Origin: Nomia melanderi
Taxonomy: Eukaryota; Arthropoda; Insecta; Hymenoptera; Halictidae
Assembly (NCBI RefSeq): GCF_051020985.1
Contig: NC_134999.1
Span: 33,513,160 to 33,577,159, forward strand
DNA: 64,000 bases
Reading direction: 5' to 3'
The first letter of the stretch is position 1; each line of letters begins with the position of its first letter. The position numbers and the translations under genes are program-made. Shown here piece by piece: positions 23,906-36,700 of this stretch. The notes under the pieces were generated by a model. The model searched no databases. It saw nothing but the letters and a program-made list of their open reading frames with translations, and was not told the DNA's origin.

Positions 23906-25059
23906 AGCTTGTATCCTTATTCGTTATATATAATTATAATATTCACTGTATTATTATATTGAAATATTTTTATTAACCAATTTCTATAATGTCTTAGTTC
24001 CAACTAACTATTGTTTAGTTACTATTTTAGAACGATAAAATGTGTTATCAACGAATAAAATCCGACCATATATCATTCCTTGTCCTACTCTTTACCTTCT
24101 TACGAAACGCAATCAATCCATCCGAAAATCGCTAATATCTCATTAATTCGACCGCGAATACAACCGAAATTATTACATAAATTTTGCTACAAGTCTTCTC
24201 TAATTTCCTCGAGCATAAACGTTCACGAGTTCTGTCTACGAAGTAAGAAAATTAATAATATCCTGAGCGCCTATCAAAATCTCTTAACTTAATTTAGGAC
24301 GGTGCTCCAAAGGATCCTTGATAAATAATTACCGCGTAACAAAATCTTATCAACATTGACATAGAAAACAAGCGCGAGGTCCATTCTACATTTTTTAGTT
24401 TGAAATGTTCGTCAGTTGTTACTGGGCGTCGAGTTATTAATTAATTTTCCAGCGATTGTACGAAGCTTAGCAGAGTCCATTTTGTGTCTTTCTCCTTCTC
24501 CCGCCAAATTATCTATCTATCCTTGTTGGATAACTCTTTAGTCCTGATGCTTCACGAGTAGGTACCAGGGACTGATGAGATGCTTTTTCGTAGTAGGTGG
24601 CATCGGGATTTCTCTCTCTGTCCTTGTTGCACACTGTCTCTGTCCTTGTCTTACACATTACGTGGTAGGAAGAAACTCTCCTAAGTTTTCACCGCTAGAT
24701 GGCGGGTCGGTTTCTTGTCACCAAAATTCTCTGTCCTTGTCTCGCTCATTCTGCAAATAGGGGAAAACGTTCGGCTGCTAGTAGAACTAGTTCCATTTAA
24801 TGTTTACTGTTTTAGTGATATTTTAGATGCGAGTATAATTTAGAAATAAGGTTTACAATAGGTTATAACGAGAGGAAAGTAGCAATGTTTAAAAATTAAT
24901 GATATTTATGTAAATATCGCAAAGAATAGCTTGTTCAAATTCAAGCACGTTTTCTACAACAGTATTGCAAATTGGTCAGCAATTCTAGGTAATCAGAGCA
25001 CGTTACAAGTGCATGTTGATATTGTAGTCCATACAGTGATTAAGTTTGCAATTTAAAAG
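23906..25059. promoter_or_regulatory. Upstream region of mRpL16
   Basis: No gene. Contains a CTCF-like CCGCTAGATGGCGG at 24692-24705 and several CTCTGTCCTTGT repeats (24490-24745). The mRpL16 promoter must lie here, but no TATA box is evident. Confidence 0.4.
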
Positions 25060-26145
25060 ATGCAAGCAGGCGGTACTACAATGAGAGCATTGTTCTCATG
25101 TAAGTATTTAAATGATTATTTCAGGTATGAAATTTGGTATCAGTCTTTTTAATTCCACTGCATTTTACAGCTCGTATTTGGTTGAAGACTCCATCAATTC
25201 AATGTACAGCCGGAGTGAAGTCTTTTACACCTCCAAAATCATTTACAGGTATACAAAGCAATTAGTAAATACAAATGAAAGTCAACAATGTTAATACAGA
25301 CTATATGTTGCAGACATTGAGTATCCTGAACGGAAGAAGTTGAAAGTTATGTTGAAAGTACCGCAGTATCCACCAAGCATTTCCCCTTTTACAATGCAAA
25401 AGAAATTAAAATTAATGCGTGGTCCTGAACTCTATCATAACACACTTTTGCATAAGCAGTATGGGATAATAGTAAGAATGCTGATATCATAAGATACAGA
25501 CCTATGTATTTCTGTATGTGTAAAATTGCAGGCTACAGCTGGAGGTAGAGTAAAATACAACCATATGGAAGTAATACGTTACACACTCCTCAGGACAGTC
25601 TTTGCACAGAACAAAGACGCATTTGCGATCTGGAGAATTCCAGGTCCTTGGCAACCAATTTCACAGAGGGTACGCAAATATTTATATCAGAGTTTTCAGT
25701 AAGAATTCAGGAGACATTAGGATTGTATTTATCTAATAATTTCTATGAAACACAGAGTCTGGGATCACGGTTGGGAGGTGGCAAGGCTGATATAAAATTC
25801 TATGTAACACCTGTAAAGGCAGGACAAGTTCTTGTGGAAGTAGGAGGTCCATTCGAATACTTTGAGGTAATAAAAATTTTGCTTAATATTCCACGACCTA
25901 TAAAATACAATACCATATGGTTGCTTTAGGTAAAAAAGGTCCTCGCCGATATCGCAAATAAAATGCCGTTTGCTGCCAGAGCGGTCAGTCAAGAAATACT
26001 AGATACAATAGCGGCGAGAAAAAAGCAGATCGAAGTGGAGAACCAAAATCCTTTTACTTGGAAATATATAATACAAAACAATATGCTTGGCTGTCACAGG
26101 TGGATATCGAAGTACGACAGACGGTGGTTTAATGAATACATGTAA
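25060..26145 (+). CDS. mRpL16: Mitochondrial ribosomal protein uL16m (mRpL16), six exons
   Basis: Component of the large mitoribosomal subunit, near the peptidyl-transferase/A-site region; acts in the mitochondrial matrix. Exons read from GT/AG sites: 25060-25099, 25171-25248, 25314-25471, 25532-25669, 25756-25866, 25930-26145. They sum to 741 nt with phases 1,1,0,0,0, giving 246 aa and TAA at 26143. The family core is clear: 'MQKKLKLMRGPEL', 'FAIWRIPGPWQPI', the glycine loop 'SLGSRLGGGKADIKFYVTP' with 'VKAGQVLVEVGG', and the C-terminal 'NPFTWKYIIQNNM' followed by 'RWISKYDRRWFNEY'. The N-terminus is short, basic and Ser-rich, as expected of a mitochondrial presequence. The ATG at 25060 was taken as the first in-frame start; one at 25081 is a possible alternative. 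Introns are tiny (62-87 bp except none larger). A second AG at 25123 could give an alternative exon 2 but breaks the family reading frame. AATAAA lies at 26172. Confidence 0.95.
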
Positions 26146-26171
26146 ATATTAAAAATTCTTGTAAATTATAA

Positions 26172-26177
26172 AATAAA
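26172..26177 (+). terminator. Polyadenylation signal of mRpL16
   Basis: A canonical AATAAA lies 27 bp after the mRpL16 stop codon, in AT-rich DNA. The position fits a short 3' UTR. Confidence 0.6.
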
Positions 26178-26312
26178 TGATAGACATTGAACGAACTATT
26201 CGCTGTACGTTTCTTTTGTCCACGGACCTGTTCTATAAAAATATATCACTTACCTGATTATAAGAGGAGTAGACACAAATCATCATTGCAACCATATCTC
26301 TTCGCGTATCAA

Positions 26313-26533
26313 TTCTTCATATTCGAGAGATGACTCTCAGTCACCATTTAATTTGATATAGTAGAATTATAAGATCATATATAATATTAAGCTGTGCATA
26401 GTGCATCGATATGTGAAATATTGGAGTAAAATAGCTTTGTTTCTTGATTTATGTATGTTTTCTCATTGGTTGGTTCCAAATAACGTCGTCTATATCACAC
26501 CGGAGAGTATCGAATATTTTCGAGTGCAAAGGG
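26313..26533. mobile_element. TTAA element, family A, 221 bp
   Basis: Right end CGAGTGCAAAGGG followed by TTAA (26534). The left end is decayed (TCAA, then TTCTTCATATTCGAGAGATG). Shares the family interior AAATAGCTTTGTTTCTTGAT. Confidence 0.6.
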
Positions 26534-26539
26534 TTAAGA

Positions 26540-28030
26540 ATTGATACAACAATATTGAACAGGAACTAAAGGACAGGAGGAACAGGGTAAATAAGAACAA
26601 TCAGTAAAAACAACGTGTTACAATTACAATATTTTATATATCTTTGATGACGGTTTGGTGGTAACAACAGGTAAATACTACATATTGTACATTGAGTAGG
26701 CGATAGTCGTATCTTATTGTTTAATTAGCGTACCGATTACGCCGGTGCCAAATGGCGATGTCCACGACGGCGACGACAAGCAACACCAACGACGGGGCGA
26801 GGGGCGGTGAGGACAGTGCGATTATAACAGGGGCAGCAGCAACAACAACAATCTCAATAACAATAACAATAACAGCAACGATGAGTTACGTGATCAATAG
26901 AATATAAGGGACAAATAGAATCGTCGCGATCAAATAATACAGTAAGAGTATAATCACTTGGCGGTGAATGGATCCGCACGCGAGCGAGATCGATGGTATC
27001 CAATCGTTTATCGTTAATTCGTACCTGCTCTCTGCGATCGTCAGCGTTGCAAAGATGAATCGCGTAAAGCGTTACCAGCTGTTTCATCGCGAATAAAAAG
27101 ATTCGTCTCAATGTTAAAGATATGACCGAAGATATGAGTACGCGATCGTACGATCGCCGTTAGACAATTCATAAATAAAGGGCAATTGACGTTCGTAAAG
27201 ATTCACACCTCTTAACGCTCCACACGGAATCAAGCTTCGCGCCAGCGATAAACGTAACCGCAGATTGTTCGCGATTAATGGCTAAACGGGGTCCTGGACG
27301 TCGTCGTCGTCACCGTCCCCGTCGAGGCTGTTGCCATTCGCCTCGCCGATCATTCGCGTATCATAGTCCCGCATTTATCACACTTAAACGTAGATATACA
27401 GAGCGACGACATCTTGTGTCTTTGAGGAATGTGTGTGAATGCAGAGTCAGCATCGCGACGCGATATATTCTATTACAATATACTGTATATGTATATATTT
27501 ATAATATATATATATATTTATATATATAATATAATCATCCTCCCTGATCAGTGGGAACTTATCAAAAATAAAAAAAGGGGGGAAAAGAGAGACCGGCAGT
27601 ATCGACTACGGGGCAGGCACCCCCGCCGCTCGAAGGCTCGAGTGAGTTTCCTCGACTACCAAAAAAAATAAAAAAAAAAAAACCACCTCGAGAGAGAGCG
27701 TGTCGTCGCTTCGAGAATTCGGTGCAGCGAGTCCGACGCGTTTTTCCTGACTCGTTCTTCCACGATCGCGTCGGGGAATCGTCACGCTTCCACCGGCGAC
27801 CGTGGAAGTTGACTCGAGAAACGCGTCCCTGAACTTTCAACGGCGAAATCATCGGCGAGAAATGATCGAGCGAGCAACCAACTTGCGGACAAACCGGGTC
27901 GAGGGAAACGACGCCCGGCGCCGCCGTCTTCGGAGGACGTTCAACCCTTGCGAGCGAGGCACCTCGATGCAAGATGGACGCTGAGTAAATCGATAGTTTC
28001 ACTTTTGGATTTCTCAATGATACGTAATTT
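26540..28030. other. No gene seen; simple repeats
   Basis: AACAAC/AATAAC tracts (26825-26880), an AT microsatellite (27460-27535) and poly-A (27660-27680). Longer minus-strand open frames here have the Arg/Ser-rich makeup of random GC-rich DNA. Confidence 0.45.
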
Positions 28031-28032
28031 AC

Positions 28033-28250
28033 ACCTTTGCACTCTAGAAGTTTTCTAGAAATATTCAACAGCTGAGATGCGAATGGCATTCTTTTGAACT
28101 GCGTTGACGAGTGTCGCATGTAAATTCAGGAACGGAAGTACTTTTGATATTTTATGTATCGATGCATTGTAAGTTTAATATTAAGTATCAAACTCTGTAA
28201 ATTTGCTGTGTCGATTCAATTGGCGACAGAGGTGTACGGAGTGCAGAGGG
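28033..28250. mobile_element. TTAA element, family A, decayed
   Basis: ACCTTTGCACTCTAGAAG at the left and GGAGTGCAGAGGGTTAA at the right. Confidence 0.45.
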
Positions 28251-28354
28251 TTAAAGTTCGAGATATTCTTGTAAATGATACGCGATGATCTTTAACATAG
28301 TCCATGCCAATGGAAATTTCGGGTATATTTGCTTGCAATGCACTGATTCTTTAA

Positions 28355-28544
28355 CACTAGAACCACCGAGCAGTTAAACTGTTCTGTAGAAACTTCAACA
28401 GTGCAGTTATTGAGACTTCAGCTTGCAATTCACTTTGTGCACTGCTAAACCAGTTTCTCTAGTACTTTTTCAAAGCATCTGTGATCTGTTGAATAAGTGG
28501 AAAAATGAGGTCAGGTCATTTTGACCCATCCAGTGGTTCTAGCG
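28355..28544. mobile_element. TTAA element, family C, 190 bp
   Basis: TTAA at both ends (28351, 28545); termini CACTAGAACCACCGAGCA and CCAGTGGTTCTAGCG are inverted. About 70% like 44873-45074 along its length. Confidence 0.8.
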
Positions 28545-29010
28545 TTAAATGATAGATTAAGCGACATTCAAGCTTTCACTGATTTCTAATATTTATCATA
28601 TTATTCCTTTACGTTTCTGTTGTTCCACGATATGTAACATTATGCTTCGACACGTGTCTGGCAAAAGTTTCCTTCGAAAAATTGTACCATGAATGGCACA
28701 CGTGGCATGGAGCGTGTTAACGAACGACTCAGCGTTCGCTGGCCAAGGGTTGAAAGCCTCGGTCGAGAAAAGAAGTGGAAACGATGCCTGGATACACGTA
28801 TATATACAGTTGGGCCAGAGCTGGAGGAAATAGTATTCTAAGTAAAAAATAGTAACTGTAACGATCATTTGTTTGTACGTCGATAGTGTATGACGGTGAT
28901 ATCGGGGCGGTTTCGCTTTTCTCTTGTCCTGCAATCGCGGCAAGCGAACATTCATTCGAACAGCAACCAAATACACCTGCGACGCTTCTCGCGCTTAGCT
29001 CGTTCGTTAG

Positions 29011-29238
29011 CACATTCACTACCAGCGCTAATTTCGGTGACAGTCTCATAAATTATAATATTCTCATCCAATGAAGCTAAAGAAAATATTAGAAAAATGA
29101 AACTGAAACGAGTGACTGAGTTCCTAAATATAATTTAGTTCATAATATCTAATAACAATGTTTATAGAATTCACTTCATTTTCATTGTGCAAAATGCAGA
29201 ATTACAATCATCAGAAATATATGATGGTAGTGAACGTG
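29011..29238. mobile_element. TTAA element, family E, tandem copy 1
   Basis: TTAG/CACATTCACTACCAGCG at the left; TGGTAGTGAACGTG/TTAA at the right. Duplicated together with flanking DNA at 29310-29540. Confidence 0.7.
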
Positions 29239-29309
29239 TTAACGCGATCACTGTATTCGAAGTCTGGAAACATCTTTCTTCCGGTTCTCGCGCTTAGCTC
29301 GTTCATTAA

Positions 29310-29540
29310 CACATTCACTACCAGCGCTAATTTCGGTGATAGTCTCATAAATTATAATATTCTCATCCAATGAATCTAAAGAAAATACTAGAAAAATGAA
29401 ACTGAAACGAGTTACTGAGTTCCTAAATATAATGTAGTTTATAATATCTAATAACAATGTTTATAGAATTCACTTCATTTTCATTGTGCAAAATGCAGAG
29501 TTACAACCGTCAGAAATATACAACGCTGGTAGCAAATGTG
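29310..29540. mobile_element. TTAA element, family E, tandem copy 2
   Basis: Ends CACATTCACTACCAGCG and CGCTGGTAGCAAATGTG are near-perfect inverted repeats. The flank GCGATCACTGTATTCGAAGT follows both copies, so the duplication came after the insertion. Confidence 0.75.
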
Positions 29541-29599
29541 TCAACGCGATCACTGTATTCGAAGTCTGGAAACATCATTTGTTTTCCGTTTCTCGCGCG

Positions 29600-32500
29600 A
29601 AGAAACGCCGCACGCGACAATATCCGCGCGACACGGCTACTCAGAAGCTCTCCACTATTTTCTATCGTAAATACTATTCATTCCCCATGCCCGCGCGACT
29701 TTCCCCTGTCCGCGGGATCGCGAGGTCCTCGCGATCGTCCGCGGAAACGAAGGGACGTTCACTGGGGACGTGGTTCTCCGGCGTACGATTGATAATAAAT
29801 AGTTAGCGCGGTGTCTCACTCACGGTAACTCGATATGATTGATTCGTCTGACGTTCCACCATCCCGCTGACGAGGAAGGGGAGTCTCTCTTCCGCTCCCC
29901 GATCACGAGGAAAGTTGAACGGGCCGCGGGCGGGGGCGATTCATCCGCGGCGCTCCGTTCCGTCCCGCTTCGTCCGCGCCCGACGATTCCAGGATAATTC
30001 GTGTAACCTCGGCCGGAAGGCAACGTAGATCGCGCGCGTCGCGTCTTTCGCTCGGCAATGCGTCGGTCGGTGCGTTAACGCTATAAGACTAGAATTTCTC
30101 GGCGGGGTGTGTGTATCTTACGTCGCGACGTCTCCGGCGCTCTTTAACCCGTTGCAGTCGCCTCGGCGGACGATGGAAACGACGTCGAGTGGAACCGAGC
30201 GATCTCGTTCTCTCTCACGCGATTATTTACAAGATTACAATAAACACGCACGGTGCAATCGAAAAGTACCACGAACGCTTTCACCCGCGGAAAGACGAGT
30301 AGAACCAAAGTCGCGAGAAACGCGGAGACACGGAATCCGGTCCGTCCGACGAAATGAATCCGGTTGACGGCTGTCCTCTAAGGCTGTACGAAGCTCGTTG
30401 AAAGCCTGCTTTCGCGAAACGCGCGAGGCCTCGAGCGTTCGGACGTCGAAGCTCGACGATGTCCCGCGGAATAGAAATCTACGGACGCGTCGGATGACGG
30501 AGGTACGGCGGGAAATAAATTAGAACGAAGTCGTAGGACCGCAAGGGGTTAACGTGCGCGGCCAGCGTCGACGTGGCTCGACGCGCTCGAGGCGTCTCTG
30601 TCGCTTCGCGCTCGTCAACGTTAACATATCACTATGTCCCACGCTCGACGTGCTCTAACACACAACTTACGGATACATACATACTTAGACACGTAGCCCT
30701 TAGATACCTATGTGAGATAGGGTGCGAGTCGCGGATCCATAGATCACCGCAAACTCCTGCTGGCTGTGATCGCGTGCAACGGCGAGGCGCGCGATTGGAT
30801 TCGCAACGGGAAATCGAACCGGTGCGGAAGAACGAACGCTGTCCGAAGGGTGTGCGTGTGTCTCGCGTGATCCCTTTCTCTCTCTCTCTCTCTTTCTCTC
30901 GTGTTCTCGCGGACAACACACGGAAGAAACACGCAGTCGATTCTCGCTACGAGTACTCCGGGAATTGGAGGAACCGTGTCGGTACACCGTTGTCGCTCGT
31001 GAATCGATGCCGACATTTTCATCGTCGACGCTAAGGTAGAAATTATTTACACCAAGGTAGGCTTGAACGGGAAGCTACGTTCGCGCGGAATGATTTAAAG
31101 AAATGATTCTCGGCGTGATGTCGAGAACGACGTTGAACGCAGGATTCAACGGTGTACGCAGGTTTCCTCCGCTGTTGCGGGCGACGATGGAGATAACGAT
31201 GGCACGGATATGATTCACGGTTACATTCTCGCTCGAAGATGGCACGTGCTCCGATTCTATCTCGCGTGGATCGCCGGCACGCGTTCGGACGATCGCGGAA
31301 TCCAATCGACGGGGCTGAGTCGTAATTAAAAGCGATAGCATCTCGGGCCGCCGCGAGCTATAGACTAGCGTTTCCTCATTTCCTGTTCGCCGATCCTCCA
31401 ATTTCCAAGGTACACGTTCCCGCGATTCTCTCGGACCTGCTGCCTCTTTCGTCCCGACACGGGCTATCCGATGGAGTATCGTTAGCTCGGCTATGAGTAG
31501 AAAATGAGCAGGGAAGATCGTTGGCCGGGATTTTCCCCTGCGACGCTCGGCTATTTTGCTCCTCGTATACGTGAAACGAGAAAATGCGTTCGTTGTACGA
31601 CAGCGGAGTAACCGCGTATGCGTGTGGTCGAAGGAAACCGATCGAACCGAGAACGCCAGTGAGAAGTTTTGCACGTGGCCCCGCGTTCGCGTCTCCGCTC
31701 GGCTCTGTCGAGCGAATATGATCATTTCTGCGCGCGGTTCTTCGTTCCACGCACGGACCCGTTTACCGTTGGATCCGTCCGAGTCCGTAATTAACGTGCG
31801 CTAAGTCGCTAGATCGCGGTTTATATATATAATATATATATGTACACAGTCTTACAAAGCAAAATTTACAAACATTACGACGTACGGTCGATCGAATAAA
31901 TATTATACGTCTCCTCTGGCGCAGATCGGAAAAGAAAATGGCCGAGCGGCCGCGCGTGTTCGCCGCGGGATCGATCTCGGCGATGCTCGAAATAACTGGG
32001 AAGACTCGGCGAGCGATTTCAATGGGAACTCACGATGAGCGCGCACGGTCGACGAAAACATTGAAAAGCCTGTACCGTTTAAGGACGATCGCGGTGAATA
32101 GAGGAAGGGGGAGGGGGTGGGTGGGTGGGATGGACGCCATCGAGACCTCCGAAAGACGGAGGACCCGGAAAAGAAAGAGGAAAGCTCTACCCGTTGCCTC
32201 GACGAGGAGGCCGTCGAAGCAACCGAGATCGATCCGGAGACAAAAGCCTCGGTTTTTGTTCGGCCACTTTTTGGTGAATGCCCTGTCGCGAGCAACGGGA
32301 ACGAGACGGATCCGTCCGGCCGTCGCGAACAGAGGGCTTGAGCGAGAGATCGATAGTGCACGGAGGCGGAAGCGAGGATCGCCGGTCGATCGATCCGCGG
32401 AGGGGGACAAAAAAAAAGAAAGAAAAAAAAGAACAACGAGAAGAAAGCTGGTCGAATCGAGCGCGCGATCTACCTACCCCACCGGCCACCGACGATCACA

Positions 32501-33098
32501 CCTTTTTCGTTTTAAAGCCTCTGCGAGTATGTGTATGCGTGTATAGTCGACGGAAGCTGTACAGTGTTTGAACCCCTGGGAACATTATCCGCTGAGAAAT
32601 CCCGTGTTCCCGTTAAACAGAAGAAGTCGCGACGGGATTTCTCTTTGTCTGTCTCAGGCCTTTTAGTATTCTAGCGTACAAAAGGTATACCGAATGCGAT
32701 CCTGAGATATCGAACGTCCAGCGGCGGGGCGCGCCGCGTTCCCGGCCGCCCCGGCGGAGCCGTCCACTCTATATACTCTACGTCTTCCGCTGATTATACC
32801 TGTTACGAGAGAACGCGTATTTAAGTGTGTGTCGATGCGTTTTGCGCGATACTCTTGATGTGCTGCTAGGAAGCTGACTAGATTATAGCCTAGAATACGA
32901 AACGACCGGACGGCGGCGACGGCGGCGGCCGGCCGGGCTCGGCCCTCTCGATGTAAACGTGCTAATGGCGATAGAGAGGAAGCGGAGAGACGTGGACGCG
33001 AGCTCGGCCGCCGCGCTCCCGGCGAGAAAGGATCATCCGCCGGCGTTCCGTATCGACGTTGACTACTCTCGGCCTTCTCGAAGGCCGCACGCCTTCAC
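29600..33098. other. GC/CpG-rich DNA downstream of TMEM132
   Basis: No splice-supported coding exon. Many overlapping open frames are Arg/Ser-rich in all six frames, as expected of stop-poor GC-rich sequence. May include the TMEM132 3' UTR. A CT microsatellite lies at 30877-30900. Confidence 0.45.
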
Positions 33099-33777
33099 CT
33101 AGGCGTTCGACTCCTTCAGGTTGTCGAAGTACTGCATGATCTGGTTGTAGTCCATGCCTAGATTCAGGTCGTCCAACGCCACCGACTCCTCCTGCTCCTG
33201 GGACGAGGATGAGGAGGAGGAGGAGGAGGACGAGGATGACGAGGACGGCGACGAGTTAGGCGGTGACGAGGACGATGAGGCTACGGTCGGGCTTGACACG
33301 TTCATCGATGATGCGACCGCCGTGGTCGAGAACGACGAGAACATCGGGTTACCGACGATCGTCGCCCTCTTCACCTCCCTCGCTCTCGCGTCCTTCGAGT
33401 GCCTGTTGTCATCGTGATTCACTAGCTCGACGAACTCCTCCTCCTCCGCCGCGCCGATCTCTTTCGGGCTACCTACTCTAGCTTTACCGTGCGATGGCTT
33501 GATATGATGGATCTGCTTGCTGTGCCGCTGGTTGTTCCCGTGATGGCTTCCGGCCGCGCTGCCGCTCGACGCTCTGTGCCGGTGCTTGCGCGGCGTCTCC
33601 GGCAGCCGCACGATCACGCCCGTGTTCCTGTGCGGCGGCACCGGCGGCTTGTAGTCGTCGTTGCCGTTGTTGTTGTTGTTGTTGTTCGTGGACGTGGCGA
33701 TCGTGGCCGCGGTCGTGTTCATGCCGGTCGAGACTGGAACTCCGTGCGGCGGCAGGGGCGGCGGAATGTCGTCGTTA
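33099..33777 (-). CDS. TMEM132: TMEM132 last coding exon: C-terminal tail
   Basis: Acceptor CTGTCACAG; TAG stop at 33099-33101. Encodes a proline-rich start ('PPPLPPHG'), Asn- and Ser-rich low complexity (poly-Ser from plus-strand 33200-33260) and the conserved end 'LGMDYNQIMQYFDNLKESNA'. Confidence 0.9.
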
Positions 33778-36700
33778 CTGTGACAGGGATTCCTCGTTAG
33801 AATGCGCGAATGATAATTGCCAGGACGATTGACCCTTTGCACTCGACAGTTTTTCAATGGAAATGCGCAATATTTCTTGAGAAGAACACTCGTTTACATT
33901 GAATTAAGGAACGTATTTTGACTATTTCGCATTTCGATGCATTGCATGAAGCATAATGTTATACAGGATGGACCGAGAATGATCAACTTAGATTATTCTG
34001 CAGCTAGCCGTGCGATCAGAAATTTTCTTGAATAAGATAACATAGTTCAAACTTTAAGATGATTCTACAGAGTTATGATTCTTCAGAGTTATCAAGGTTA
34101 CCATCAATTTTCTTACAGGTAAACCTACAATTTGTTTACACTTATCTTTTGGGAGATACCGAGACGAATTTAACAAGTATTATAACAAATATTTTCTCTG
34201 AATCTAAACAGACTGAAGAAAGCTCTTAGTTGGAAGTTTTGCAAGATTCTTAAAGATTATTACAGAGGAATAAGAAGCCACACTGTTGTACACTTTCTAG
34301 AGCTCCTGATAGATTAGTATTCATTCACTGGAACCATGTTATCTTAGCTAACAGAATTTCATACCGCTGGCAGCAGAATAATCTAAGCTGATCACGCTTC
34401 GTGGATCACCCTGTATATAAGACTATTAATTAATAATCTTGCTACATCAAATCTAGTGGTGAGAGTCACCTCTCGAGCGCAAAGGGTTCACACGGAAACT
34501 TAGAAGACGTTTACTCGTTTCGCGATGTGGTGACGGTGGACGTTGCCATAGACGCCGGAGTAGTGACGGTGGTCGCCGTTACAGCGACCGACGGTCTTGC
34601 CGCGGATTTCGCGGCGAAACTGTTCCTCGGATGCTTGTCCCTCTTGCAGTACGTGGTGGTGTCGATAGGTCCGTTGGTGGTGCGTTGCCCGGAAGAAGGA
34701 AGCTCGATGTGGTTGGGATTGTCGAAACAAGTGGCCAGCTCGCTGGTGTCCCCGTCGGTTTCATTGGCCAGAGGATTGCTGGTCACTCGTACCTGCAAGG
34801 GAACGTTTCTTGAATGTTTCTTTATTGTATTAGTTATAAAAGTCAAGTGTGTATTCATATACGTCGCGAAAATTGTAGCTTCGAAACTAGAGTATTACAA
34901 TATTCATTCGCATAATAACGAATCAAAGTCGACAAACTGTTACTTAATGCTTAAAAATTCAGTATCCGTCAAATTGACGGGTTCCTTGAATCTAGCGTTA
35001 ACCCCTTACGATTTACTTCTCAGCCACGATCGATACTACCTTGTCATTAACACGTTAAGCACCATAAATATCTTAACCGTTTTTCTGTAGTTATTCTTTT
35101 GTAGCAAAAGAAAGCAGGAATTATTAATTATTTATCTTTACATTACACTATTATCAGTGACGTTATTAACCATTTCCATTCGACATCGGTCATCTTGCTG
35201 TTACGATTGTTTTCCAGTAACTCGGGAACGTCAGTCATCTAACTTTAGGCGCTTAACGTGTTAATGCTGTATTAAGGAAGAAAATAAAATTATAGGCTTA
35301 TTCTATATCAATTTTTGCTCCAAAGTGTAATAACTGATAACAGAAGAATATTCCACTTGAATCCAAAAGGATCGAGCAAACCATGCCAGTAATCTCCAAA
35401 ATCTGCACCACGTGTCTAACACGTTACTGCGACAAGGGGTTAACCCTATCGGAACGCTGCAGTTATCCAACAGTCGAAGGCTAAAACCGGAGCGTCTCTG
35501 AAGCTCGTGGTCGAACGATCTACCTGAACGATGGCCTACCTGCTGAGGTCCGCAAGCAGCCCTCTCGAGAGTGGCTCGACCCAACCAGACCCAGTCGTGA
35601 GCGTTCGTCGTCGATTCTCTGGGTGGTCTTCGTCCCGAGGCCAGCTGGTTGGCGGCTGCTCTCGCCCTCGCCGCGCCGGAGAGGACCGGAAGCGCGGAGG
35701 AGTCCGCCAGCGGCGAGTCTGGCGGCTGATGCTTGAACTTGCTGGCGTAGACCACGTAGGAGACGACGAAGACGACGATAGCGAAACAGAAGGCCGCCAA
35801 GAGGACGTATATTCCGATCTCGAGTGGGCTCATGCGCGCTCCGCCGTGGTGCCGTATACCGACGCCGCTCATTCCTCCTGAAGACATGCCATTAGCTATA
35901 GCCGTGCGGTGCTGGCGCGCCTGTACCAAAGGCTCGTGCTCGTTCTCGTCTTTCAGCGGTAGCCCTTTGCACAGAAAACAAAGAGACAGAAAGAGAGAGG
36001 AGAAGAGTGAGAAACGGTCGAGTGAATGGGAACGCGGGGGCTCCCGAAGCTGGTATCCTCCCGCGCGCGTACAGCCGGTTGCGGGAAGCGAGGCGAACAC
36101 ATGCGGGGGAACACCTGACGGTCGGAGGATTCAGGAATTCGATTTCGTTCTTTTAACCAGTTAACCGTGTTTGACGAGTATACGCGTCATCTTGAAACCC
36201 TTAATGGTGCTAACCTTTTCAACGATGGATTATTTATTTTTCGAGACAAACAATGCTTCTTCGTTTCGCTTTAGATTTTCGTTAGAGTATATGCGAGTAT
36301 ATGCGTCATTATTTGATTTTATTGCGCGTACAATGAGAGATTTTTCGAACTAAATCCCACACTTAACTGGTTAACACGTTGACTGCCACGAGAATTTCTA
36401 GCATTTTGAATAGTGATACTTGTTCTTTAATAACAAAGGCAAATGATATTGAAAGTAATTATTAACGGTTTAGTATCACAGTAGTCATGTTACGCTGTGA
36501 TCTAGCTACTTATGTTACTAAATATTTTTATTTAAAATCAAGTTTTTTATTGTAATTTTTCCTCGGAAATTTCGAAGCTCCGATCATCGACCACCGTAGT
36601 AGTTACATTGCGTACCGGCTAATTTTCAAACTGAATTGTGCGAATAGCAATTTTCACTGAAGTCAACTTATATCACTATACATAGAACAACTCAGATATA

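Noticed and set aside
31903..32546. Overlapping frames of 177-202 codons on both strands
   Set aside because: Opposite-strand frames of equal quality with Arg-rich random-like sequence; no family resemblance.
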